Part shown: positions 1-5,574 of the stretch, in pieces
Layout: each line of letters starts with the position of its first letter
Position numbering within the stretch: the first letter of the stretch is position 1
From: DASPUH01 sp035622975
GTDB lineage: Bacteria > Chloroflexota > Limnocylindria > Limnocylindrales > CSP1-4
DNA: 17,009 bases
Direction: 5' to 3'
Assembly (NCBI GenBank): GCA_035622975.1
Contig: DASPUH010000131.1
Span: forward strand, 1-17,009
Notes under the pieces: model-generated
What the model saw: the letters and a program-made list of their open reading frames with translations, nothing else
What the model was told of the DNA's origin: nothing
The model's database searches: none
Program-made: the position numbers and the translations under genes

Positions 1-240
1 CCGGCCACCCCGACGCCTTCCGGCAGCGGGTCGATCGCCGCGCGCTGGGACGGCCTGCCGCCGTGCCCCAACGGCCAGGCCTGCTACCTCTACACCGTGA
101 AGTCGGGTGACACGTTCATCGGCATCGCGACCTTCTTCGGCACCACCAAGGCCGGCCTGCAGGCCCTGAACCCGCAGATCACGAACCCGGCCCTGATCCA
201 CAAGGGCGAGCAGATCAAGGTTCCCCCGCCGCCAGGCTGA
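1..240 (+). CDS. LysM-domain protein, C-terminal fragment
   Basis: The 5' part lies outside the window; 79 codons in frame 1 remain before a TGA stop. Visible residues 1-20 are a Pro/Ser/Thr/Gly-rich linker. Residues 31-75 form one LysM module: it opens YTVKSGDTFIGIA, has the mid-domain LQALNP and ends GEQIKVP. LysM modules bind the N-acetylglucosamine backbone of peptidoglycan or chitin, so this is most likely a secreted or surface protein held on the cell wall. Two cysteines (visible C22 and C28) sit just before the module and could form a disulfide outside the cell. The N-terminal part, which would tell whether it is a hydrolase, lipoprotein or plain binder, is not visible. It is separated from the dcw cluster by a convergent minus gene, so co-transcription with it is not indicated. 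Confidence 0.9.
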   Translation, partial: PATPTPSGSGSIAARWDGLPPCPNGQACYLYTVKSGDTFIGIATFFGTTKAGLQALNPQITNPALIHKGEQIKVPPPPG

Positions 241-356
241 GGCGCGGCGAGCGAGTCCTTCCGATGCCGTCGGTCTCGCGCCTGGCCGCGTGCCCTGCGC
301 CGCAGCGTGAACATCCGGCGTTGCCAACGACGGCGGAAGGCGTCGTGAGCGGCCAG

Positions 357-375
357 GACGCCGGCTTCCGGCGTC
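357..375. terminator. GC hairpin between convergent genes, possible bidirectional terminator
   Basis: A perfect 8-bp inverted repeat (GACGCCGG, loop CTT, CCGGCGTC) sits in the 274-nt gap between the LysM gene (+, ends 240) and the membrane-protein gene (-, ends 515). Its position between two 3' ends suits a shared terminator. No T-tract follows on either strand, so this is inference from position and stem only. Apart from this hairpin I see no supported gene, RNA or repeat in 241-514. Confidence 0.25.
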
Positions 376-514
376 GGCTCGTGCATCACAGGTGCGGCCC
401 GTGGGTCGAGTGGCCGGTCCGCCGTCGTTACACGCATCTGGTGTTCACCGCGTGGCCGACCGATGCCCGGGCCTTGGATGTCGCATCTCGTGGCCGACTC
501 GTCAACGGGCGCCT

Positions 515-976
515 CTAGCTTGGCAACCACCACGGCCACCACGTGGGGACACCCGTAGGTCCGCATGCCAGGGTCACACGGGATAGCGGGTCGGGCACGT
601 AGACCGACCCTGGGTAGGCCGGCACCGCCTGCGCGACGATCCAGATGGTCACCGCCAGCGGCACGGCGAGCCCCGCGAGGTGGCCGATGCGCAACCCCCA
701 GCCTCCGCCGACGAGCGCTCCACCCGCAAAGCTGAGCACCGTCAGCGCGACGACGCCGGGCAAGGTGAAGTACAAGAGGCCAAACGCGCCGCCGGGGCTG
801 AAGTCACCACAGGCCGACTGGGCGGCCGCGATGAGCTGCCCGGATCCATACCCCAAACCCAGCCCGACCGGGAGGCCGAGGCCGGCCCACAGCCAGGCCC
901 GATGGGGTGGGCGCCAGGGGAAGACCTGCCAGCCACTCGGCGGGTGATGTCGAGGCGACGGCGGTCGCTGGCTCAT
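515..976 (-). CDS. hypothetical small membrane protein, three predicted TM helices
   Basis: A 153-aa ORF from ATG (974-976) to TAG (515-517). The N-terminus (residues 1-26) is Pro/Arg/His-rich and probably cytoplasmic. Hydrophobic stretches follow at about residues 27-51 (Gly-rich), 65-89 and 101-121, then a Pro/Trp-rich tail with a run ending WWPWWLPS. The regular alternation of hydrophobic helices and polar loops supports real coding, unlike the mirror ORFs elsewhere in this GC-rich sequence. I recognise no family, and no catalytic motif is visible. No clear Shine-Dalgarno precedes the ATG. It is transcribed away from mraZ and converges on the LysM gene. It could be lineage-specific. Existence of the gene is fairly likely, function unknown. 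Confidence 0.6.
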   Translation of the reverse strand: MSQRPPSPRHHPPSGWQVFPWRPPHRAWLWAGLGLPVGLGLGYGSGQLIAAAQSACGDFSPGGAFGLLYFTLPGVVALTVLSFAGGALVGGGWGLRIGHLAGLAVPLAVTIWIVAQAVPAYPGSVYVPDPLSRVTLACGPTGVPTWWPWWLPS

Positions 977-1038
977 GGCACCACGGCGAGCTCAGGGTGC
1001 GGAACGCCCCGCGAGGCTGGGCAGGTCACGGTGACAGT

Positions 1039-1200
1039 TCACGCCGTTTCGATGTCGAGGTTGACCAGCCCCTCGAGGTCCATGTCCCGCCCATGGTACG
1101 AGCCGACCGCCTGGCTGGCCGTCCCGTCGCGCCGCTCCTGATCACCAACACGGGTGGTGGCACGTGCCGGCGGGCGTCCGTGCGACCTGGACGGGGGCAT
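1039..1200 (-). CDS. possible small ORF of 53 codons, unknown
   Basis: On the minus strand an ORF runs from ATG (1198-1200) to TGA (1039-1041), 62 nt before the membrane-protein start and in the same direction. The second half has strong GC bias at third codon positions and a natural-looking acidic C-terminus (MDLEGLVNLDIETA), while the first half is Arg/Pro-rich and could be non-coding. The frame is closed by a TGA about 36 nt upstream of the ATG, so it cannot be a long gene without a frameshift. It may be a small protein, the decayed 3' end of a former gene, or chance. No family recognised and no clear ribosome binding site. Confidence 0.22.
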   Translation of the reverse strand: MPPSRSHGRPPARATTRVGDQERRDGTASQAVGSYHGRDMDLEGLVNLDIETA

Positions 1201-1302
1201 CAAGGGCGCTGGACCCGAGCATGACCGCCTCCGGGTTCAGCCACGATCACGTCGCCGATCGCGTACCACCAGGCTGGCTGGTGAGGCGAGGCTCCTGGCG
1301 CA

Positions 1303-1337
1303 GACGCCCGAGCGGGGCCAGGCCCCGCTCGGGCGTC
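1303..1337. repeat. perfect 16-bp inverted repeat with 3-nt loop
   Basis: The left arm (1303-1318, GACGCCCGAGCGGGGC) is the exact reverse complement of the right arm (1322-1337), with CAG between them. It is the strongest hairpin I found in the window. A 6-bp stem lies just before it (1267-1283, CACCAG...CTGGTG) and a 5-bp stem just after (1337-1349, CCGGG-CAA-CCCGG). There is no U-tract on either side, so a classical intrinsic terminator is not proven. It lies about 70 nt upstream of the dcw promoter and could insulate it from readthrough, or be an extragenic palindrome of a dispersed family. Confidence 0.85.
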
Positions 1338-1404
1338 CGGGCAACCCGGACCTCTGCGGGTTCGCCCCCCGACCCCTTTCCCATGCCCGGCGTGCAGAAA
1401 CGCG

Positions 1405-1432
1405 TTGACGGGGGTCTGGCGCGGTGTATCAT
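1405..1432 (+). promoter_or_regulatory. sigma70-type promoter of the dcw cluster
   Basis: The -35 hexamer TTGACG (1405-1410) and -10 hexamer TATCAT (1427-1432) are separated by 16 bp. Each matches the consensus at five of six positions, which is striking in such GC-rich surroundings. Transcription would start near 1438-1441, leaving a leader of about 190 nt before mraZ at 1631. It sits immediately upstream of the GTGG repeat array, the arrangement expected for a MraZ-repressed promoter. It is read from sequence only. Confidence 0.65.
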
Positions 1433-1441
1433 GCCGGCCAC

Positions 1442-1477
1442 GTGGCCCAAAGTGGCGCGAAGTGGGGAATAGAGGTG
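1442..1477 (+). promoter_or_regulatory. putative MraZ operator: GTGG repeats at 10-bp period
   Basis: GTGG occurs at 1442, 1452 and 1462, with a degenerate fourth copy at 1472 (GAGGTG), an exact 10-bp spacing. The middle copies read AAAGTGGCG and GAAGTGGGG. MraZ proteins are known to bind tandem direct repeats just upstream of their own gene: TGGGN separated by 5 nt in E. coli, and AAAGTG-type boxes in mycoplasmas. The array begins a few bases after the predicted transcription start, so bound MraZ would block initiation or escape. The mraZ gene lies directly downstream, supporting autoregulation. Confidence 0.6.
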
Positions 1478-1533
1478 AACCAGCCGCCTCGCGAGGTCAC
1501 GACCCACCCGTCGGTGGGGCCGACCGGCCGAAC

Positions 1534-1549
1534 GTGACGGTGATGTCAC
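1534..1549. repeat. inverted repeat GTGAC-N6-GTCAC in the mraZ leader
   Basis: A perfect 5+6+5 inverted repeat lies about 95 nt downstream of the predicted start site. The spacing resembles CRP/FNR-family half-sites, though the half-sites are not the E. coli consensus. The same leader has a 10-bp palindrome CCTCGCGAGG (1487-1496) and a 6-bp-stem hairpin at 1503-1518 (CCCACC-CGTC-GGTGGG). It could be an operator or RNA structure; chance is possible. Confidence 0.35.
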
Positions 1550-1630
1550 CTCGGACGGCTCGCGTGACCCGCCTCATCCGGCCGGTCGCGAAGGGGCCGG
1601 CTGGTCCGGGCAGCGAGGTGCGAGGGACGG

Positions 1631-2059
1631 GTGTTCACCGGGGAGTACCGGCACACGGTCGACGCCAAGGGTCGCGTGGCGATCCCGGCGCGCTTCCGTG
1701 CGCGGCTCGACGGCGGCGCCTATGTCTCGCGCTGGATCGACGGCTGCCTGGGGCTGTTCCCGCGGAGTGACTTCGAGGACCTGGCGGCGCGGGTCGCCGC
1801 CAAGCCGGTCACGGACGCTGGTGCCAGGACCTTCTCGCGCTTCGTCTTCTCCGGGGCCTTCGAGGTGGACCTCGACGGCCAGGGCCGTGTCGTCGTCCCG
1901 ACCGGCCTGCGGGAGTGGGCGGGCCTGGAAGGCGACGCCGTGGTGGTGGGATCGCGCGACCACATCGAACTGTGGGCTCCCGCGCGATGGGCCGAGTACA
2001 GCGCGGCGATGACCTCGCCCGATGTGCTCGCCGAACACCTCCAGGGCCTTGGCATCTAG
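1631..2059 (+). CDS. mraZ: transcriptional regulator MraZ
   Basis: A 142-aa protein, the usual MraZ length. It starts at GTG 1631, giving the family N-terminus MFTGEYRHTVDAKGRVAIPARF, preceded by a GAGGG-type Shine-Dalgarno. MraZ has two AbrB-like swapped-hairpin half-domains, and both signature strands are visible: DAKGRVAIP (residues 11-19) and DGQGRVVVP (82-90). It forms ring-like oligomers that bind direct repeats at the dcw promoter and repress the cluster. Here it is the first gene of the cluster, about 155 nt downstream of a 10-bp-periodic GTGG array, so it probably controls itself and everything to ftsA. The rsmH start follows 37 nt after its stop. Confidence 0.96.
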   Translation: MFTGEYRHTVDAKGRVAIPARFRARLDGGAYVSRWIDGCLGLFPRSDFEDLAARVAAKPVTDAGARTFSRFVFSGAFEVDLDGQGRVVVPTGLREWAGLEGDAVVVGSRDHIELWAPARWAEYSAAMTSPDVLAEHLQGLGI

Positions 2060-2096
2060 CGCATCACACGCGTCTCCGGGATCCGGACGGATCCGC

Positions 2097-3056
2097 ATGT
2101 CGATGGTCGGCGACCGATCGGAAGGGCACCTGCCCGTGATGGTGGAGGAAGTCATGGCGGCTCTCTCGCCGCATGCGGGCAGCTTCATGGTCGATGCGAC
2201 GGTCGGTGGCGGAGGGCACGCCGTCCGGATCCTGGAGGCGTCCGCGCCTGACGGCCCCTTGCTGGGCCTCGACGCGGACCCCGCGGCCATCGCCCGCACG
2301 GCGGTCCGGCTACGACCATACGGCACCCGCGTGACGCTGCGACAGGCCAACTTCGAGAGCCTGGGGACCGTCGCCCCCGCGGCCGGCTTCGGGGCCGTCG
2401 ACGGCGTCCTGCTCGACCTTGGCCTGAGCTCGTACCAGCTGGCGGACGAGGCGCGCGGCTTCTCGTTCCGCGCCACAGGGGCCCTTGACCTGCGCTTCGA
2501 TCCGGAGGCGGGACGCCCGGCGTCGGCCCTGGTGGCCGAGGCCGACGCCCCCGAACTGGCCCGGCTCCTGCGCGACTTCGGGGAGGAGCCCTTCGCGGGC
2601 CGCATCGCCAGGGCCATCGTCCGCGAGCGTGCCACGCAGCCGCTCGGCACCGCCGACCGCCTCGCCGCGGTCGTGGCACGCGCCGTCCCCGCGCCTCGCC
2701 AGCGCCGGCGCATCCATCCGGCGACCCGCACGTTCCAGGCCCTCCGCATCGCCGTCAACCGCGAACTGGAGGTCCTGCCGCGGGCGCTCGAGGCGGCGGT
2801 GGGCCTCCTCCGGCCGGGCGGGCGGCTGGTCGTCCTCAGCTATCACTCGCTGGAGGATCGCCTCGTCAAGCGCTTCGTCACGCGCGAGCGACGTGGCTGT
2901 GTCTGCCCACCCGAACTGCCGGTGTGCGTCTGCGGCCACCAGCCCCGCCTGCGGCCGGTCGGGCCGCAACCCGGGCGGCCCACTGCCGCCGAGGTCGCGG
3001 CCAACCCCCGGTCGCGCAGCGCCCGCCTGCGGGTCGCCGAACGGCTTGCCGCGTGA
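2097..3056 (+). CDS. rsmH: 16S rRNA (cytosine-1402-N4)-methyltransferase RsmH (MraW)
   Basis: Uses S-adenosylmethionine to methylate N4 of C1402 in the ribosomal P-site region of 16S rRNA. From ATG 2097 it is 319 aa, the family norm. Visible motifs are the early HLPVMVEEVM (residues 11-20), the SAM-binding DATVGGGGH (33-41), LDLGLSSYQLADEARGFSF starting near 106, LDLRFDP, ALRIAVNRELE, and the C-terminal SYHSLEDR (248-255). An in-frame ATG at 2022 would add 25 residues lying inside mraZ and unlike the family. ATG 2097 has a GGACGG sequence 6 nt upstream, and ATG 2103 is also possible. A 7-bp-stem hairpin follows the stop. Confidence 0.96.
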   Translation: MSMVGDRSEGHLPVMVEEVMAALSPHAGSFMVDATVGGGGHAVRILEASAPDGPLLGLDADPAAIARTAVRLRPYGTRVTLRQANFESLGTVAPAAGFGAVDGVLLDLGLSSYQLADEARGFSFRATGALDLRFDPEAGRPASALVAEADAPELARLLRDFGEEPFAGRIARAIVRERATQPLGTADRLAAVVARAVPAPRQRRRIHPATRTFQALRIAVNRELEVLPRALEAAVGLLRPGGRLVVLSYHSLEDRLVKRFVTRERRGCVCPPELPVCVCGHQPRLRPVGPQPGRPTAAEVAANPRSRSARLRVAERLAA

Positions 3057-3066
3057 GCCCACTTGC

Positions 3067-3083
3067 GCGGGGTGGCACCCCGC
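3067..3083 (+). other. hairpin in the rsmH to small-gene gap
   Basis: A perfect 7-bp stem (GCGGGGT, loop GGC, ACCCCGC) occupies the 61-nt gap between rsmH and the next start. No T-run follows, so full termination is unlikely. It could be a partial attenuator, RNA stabiliser or processing site that sets different levels of the upstream and downstream parts of the operon. This is inference from structure. Confidence 0.4.
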
Positions 3084-3106
3084 TGCCATCGCCATCGCAG
3101 CCCAAC

Positions 3107-3113
3107 AGGAGGG
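3107..3113 (+). promoter_or_regulatory. strong Shine-Dalgarno AGGAGGG of the 72-aa gene
   Basis: AGGAGGG lies 4 nt before the ATG at 3118. It is one of the two best Shine-Dalgarno sequences in a cluster where most starts are coupled or weakly preceded. It is the main evidence that the short Arg-rich ORF is a real gene and that translation restarts after rsmH at this point. Confidence 0.7.
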
Positions 3114-3117
3114 TCGG

Positions 3118-3336
3118 ATGAGCCGCCATCAGGCGAACCGCCGGCGGAACTACGGTCGCCGGCAGCACGAGATCCATGAGCGCGAGGTGCGACCGCTCGA
3201 CTGGCGGTCCGACCCGGAGGCGCCCGAGGCCGAGTGGACGCACGCGGAGCGCGCGTACATGGAGGGGCCCCGGCCGCTCCCGTTCGGTGACCTGATGGGC
3301 CATCCCCGCTGGCGCTGGATGGCGGGTCGCGGCTGA
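3118..3336 (+). CDS. small Arg-rich protein of unknown function, coupled to ftsL
   Basis: A 72-aa ORF from ATG 3118, directly behind a strong AGGAGGG, to TGA 3334-3336. The frame is open further upstream inside rsmH, so automatic callers may merge or miss it. Residues 1-20 are strongly basic (RRRNYGRR), about residues 21-48 are mixed and acidic (REVRPLDW, PEAPEAEW), and the C-terminus is rich in Pro, Trp and Arg (HPRWRWMAGRG). There is no signal peptide or TM helix, so it should be cytosolic, perhaps binding nucleic acid or the inner membrane face. Its stop overlaps the start of the FtsL-like gene (TGATG), implying translational coupling. No family recognised. The position between rsmH and ftsL suggests a division role, but that is only context. 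Confidence 0.72.
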   Translation: MSRHQANRRRNYGRRQHEIHEREVRPLDWRSDPEAPEAEWTHAERAYMEGPRPLPFGDLMGHPRWRWMAGRG

Positions 3337-3686
3337 TGGCCGTCTACCCGGCGGCTCGCCAGCAGGCGCTTGCCGTCCCGCGGCGGCGCCAGGGCGTGCA
3401 TCAGCGGGCCCGCCGGGGGGCGAGCCGCGTGGGCCTCATCCTGGGAGCGATCCTCGTGGCGTTCCTCCTGGGCCTGTTCTACCTCACCCAGACCATCGGG
3501 ACGGCCACCGCCGGCTACGACACGGATCGTCTGACTGCCGACGGGGCCGCCCTGGACCGGCAGCTCAGCACCCAGGAAGGCCAGGTCTTCACGTTCGGTT
3601 CGGAACAGAACGTGCTCCAGGCAGCCCAGGCGAACGGCCTCGTCGACCTCGGCGGGCGCCAGCCGCTGCGCGTACCCGGCCGCTGA
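3336..3686 (+). CDS. ftsL: FtsL-like bitopic cell-division protein
   Basis: A 116-aa protein starting at ATG 3336, overlapping the previous stop. It has a basic cytoplasmic N-terminus (residues 1-31, many Arg), one TM helix (about 32-51, rich in Leu, Ile, Val and Ala), and a short extracellular part. Residues 61-100 (YDTDRLTADGAALDRQL...) could form a helical coiled coil. FtsL sequences are poorly conserved, so the call rests on size, topology and position between rsmH and ftsI, where ftsL normally lies. In known systems FtsL forms a complex with DivIC/FtsB and FtsQ and activates FtsW-FtsI. No separate FtsB/DivIC is seen in the window. It ends 7 nt before ftsI. Confidence 0.72.
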   Translation: MAVYPAARQQALAVPRRRQGVHQRARRGASRVGLILGAILVAFLLGLFYLTQTIGTATAGYDTDRLTADGAALDRQLSTQEGQVFTFGSEQNVLQAAQANGLVDLGGRQPLRVPGR

Positions 3687-3693
3687 TCGCGCG

Positions 3694-5574
3694 ATGATGG
3701 GGCGCACCGATCGCCGCCTCCGCCTCGTCATCCTGTTGCTCGTGCTCGTCGTGGGGGCGGGCGCCCTGGTGGTGCGCCAGGCCTACTGGGCCATCGTGCG
3801 AGGGCCCGAACTGGTCGACCTGGCCACCCAGCAGACCCAGGCGAGCGAGACCATCGCCGTCCAGCGGGGGGCCATCTACGACCGTACTGGCAAGGTGCTC
3901 CTGGCAGGCACCGCCTATCGCGACCAGCTGGTGGCCTACCCCGATCAGCTGACCCCGGCCGAGCAGGCTGCGGAGGCGACCTCGCTCGTGTCGCTCCTGG
4001 GCCTGGGCGGGAGCGACGCCACGGCGCTGCGCCAGAAGATGACCGGCAACGCCGCCTATGTCGTGCTGGAGCCGGCCCTCACGGCCGACCAGAGCGCGGC
4101 CGTCCGGGCCGGCCTGGCCGCCAGCGGGCCCGACCAGCTGACCGAACTCGACCTGGTCCCCCAGCCCTACCGCGTCTACCCCGATCCCGGCGGCGCGCCG
4201 GGCACGACCCTCGCCAACCAGCTGCTGGGCTTCGTGAATGCTTCCGGCCAGGGCCAGTACGGCGTCGAGCAGTACTACCAGGATGAGCTGGCCGGACGCG
4301 CCGAGGTCATCGCCGGCACCCGCGACGTGAACGGGCAGCCGATGCAGGGCGCCCAGTCGGTGGTCGACGCCGGGCAGGCGGGCGCCGACCTGCAGCTGAC
4401 GCTGGATGCCAGCCTGCAGCTGCAGGTGGAGAAGGAGCTGTACGCCGCGATGGTGGCCGATGGGGCGGCCTCGGCCAGCGCCGTGGTGATGGACCCCACG
4501 AGCGGGGCCATCCTGGCCTGGGCTTCCGTGCCCGGCTATGACGAGAACGACTACCAGACCGTCGCCGACACCGACGCCGGCCGCTTCGTGGACCCGGTGA
4601 TCAGCACGATCTACGAGCCCGGCTCGGTGATGAAGCTGTTCGTCGCCGCGGCCGGCTACAGCAGCGGCGTGATCAAGCCGACCACCCGCTTCGACGACAG
4701 CGGCACCCTGGGGGTCGCCAACGGTCGCATCTACGACGCCGACCGGCGGCCCATGGGCATGCTCGCCTTCCAGGACGGCATCGCCTACTCGCGCAACGTC
4801 GTCGCCGCCCGGGCCGCGGCGACCCTGGGCAAGAGCACCGCCGCGGCGTCGCGGGCCCTGTATGCCACCTGGGCGGCGCTGGGTATCGGCACCGATACCG
4901 GCGTGGACGTCAGCGGCGAGGTGCCCGGCCTGGCCACCGACCCGTCCAAGTCACCGTGGACCCCCATCGACCTGGCCAACCACAGCTTCGGCCAAGGGGT
5001 CGCCGTGACGCCGCTCCAGCTGGCCACCTCGTACGCCACGATGGCCAATGGCGGCTTCCGCGTCCAGCCCCACGTCGTCGCCGCGGTGAATGGCCAGGCC
5101 GTCACCGTGCCGACCGGGGTGCCGGTGCTCTCGAGTGCCGTGTCGGCCCAGCTGCGGGCCCTCATGACCCACGTCGTGACGAGCGTGCCCTACTACCACG
5201 CCGGCACCTACATCCCGGGGTACACGGTCGCGGGCAAGACCGGCACCGCCCAGATCTGGGACAACAAGACCAACGACTGGGTGCCCAACACGTTCGACTT
5301 CAGTTTCGTGGGCTACGTCGGCACGAGCGGGCCACAGGCCGTCATCGTCGTGCGTCTCGATCACGTGCAGCCCAAGGTCATCGCCCAGGGCCAGTTCCAG
5401 CTGGCCATCACGTCGTACCAGCTGTTCCGGCGTGCGGCCCAGGACACGATCGTGGCCCTGGATCTGCCGCCCCAGGCTGCCACCGCCTCCGGCACGGCCG
5501 CCCCCGCCCTGCCGACGCAGCAGCCGGGCATGCCCCAGGTCCCCGACGTGCCGCCGCCCTCGACGCGACCGTGA
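3694..5574 (+). CDS. ftsI: septal peptidoglycan transpeptidase FtsI (class B PBP, PbpB)
   Basis: A 626-aa class B penicillin-binding protein that cross-links septal peptidoglycan outside the membrane. A TM anchor spans about residues 10-31, followed by the dimerisation-domain signature RGAIYDRTGKVLLAG (58-72). The transpeptidase domain holds all three catalytic motifs: S311-V-M-K314 (nucleophile serine, within PGSVMKLF), S366-R-N368 and K515-T-G517 (AGKTGTAQI). The C-terminus is a Pro/Ala-rich tail with no PASTA domain visible. Start is ATG 3694 (or the adjacent ATG 3697); no obvious Shine-Dalgarno is present. It is 7 nt after the FtsL-like gene, and its stop overlaps a GTG of murF. It should act with FtsW, FtsL and FtsQ from this same cluster. 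Confidence 0.95.
   Translation: MMGRTDRRLRLVILLLVLVVGAGALVVRQAYWAIVRGPELVDLATQQTQASETIAVQRGAIYDRTGKVLLAGTAYRDQLVAYPDQLTPAEQAAEATSLVSLLGLGGSDATALRQKMTGNAAYVVLEPALTADQSAAVRAGLAASGPDQLTELDLVPQPYRVYPDPGGAPGTTLANQLLGFVNASGQGQYGVEQYYQDELAGRAEVIAGTRDVNGQPMQGAQSVVDAGQAGADLQLTLDASLQLQVEKELYAAMVADGAASASAVVMDPTSGAILAWASVPGYDENDYQTVADTDAGRFVDPVISTIYEPGSVMKLFVAAAGYSSGVIKPTTRFDDSGTLGVANGRIYDADRRPMGMLAFQDGIAYSRNVVAARAAATLGKSTAAASRALYATWAALGIGTDTGVDVSGEVPGLATDPSKSPWTPIDLANHSFGQGVAVTPLQLATSYATMANGGFRVQPHVVAAVNGQAVTVPTGVPVLSSAVSAQLRALMTHVVTSVPYYHAGTYIPGYTVAGKTGTAQIWDNKTNDWVPNTFDFSFVGYVGTSGPQAVIVVRLDHVQPKVIAQGQFQLAITSYQLFRRAAQDTIVALDLPPQAATASGTAAPALPTQQPGMPQVPDVPPPSTRP

Noticed and set aside
264..518. Plus-strand ORF of 84 codons after the LysM gene
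   Set aside because: No ribosome binding site, Arg-rich random-like composition, weaker third-position GC than real genes here, and no family resemblance. It runs into the 3' end of the minus gene.
1159..1168. 10-bp palindrome GGCACGTGCC
   Set aside because: Short palindromes are expected by chance in such GC-rich DNA; no second copy or positional support.
1247..1549. Minus-strand ORF of 100 codons across the dcw promoter
   Set aside because: It spans the palindrome, promoter and MraZ boxes; composition is Arg/Pro-rich without structure.
2022..2096. Longer N-terminus of RsmH from ATG 2022
   Set aside because: It overlaps the end of mraZ, lacks a ribosome binding site and has no family counterpart; ATG 2097 gives the standard length.
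4956..5570. Upstream extension of the murF frame inside ftsI
   Set aside because: The frame is merely open; ftsI has its full transpeptidase motifs here, and the MurF family begins after the ftsI stop.
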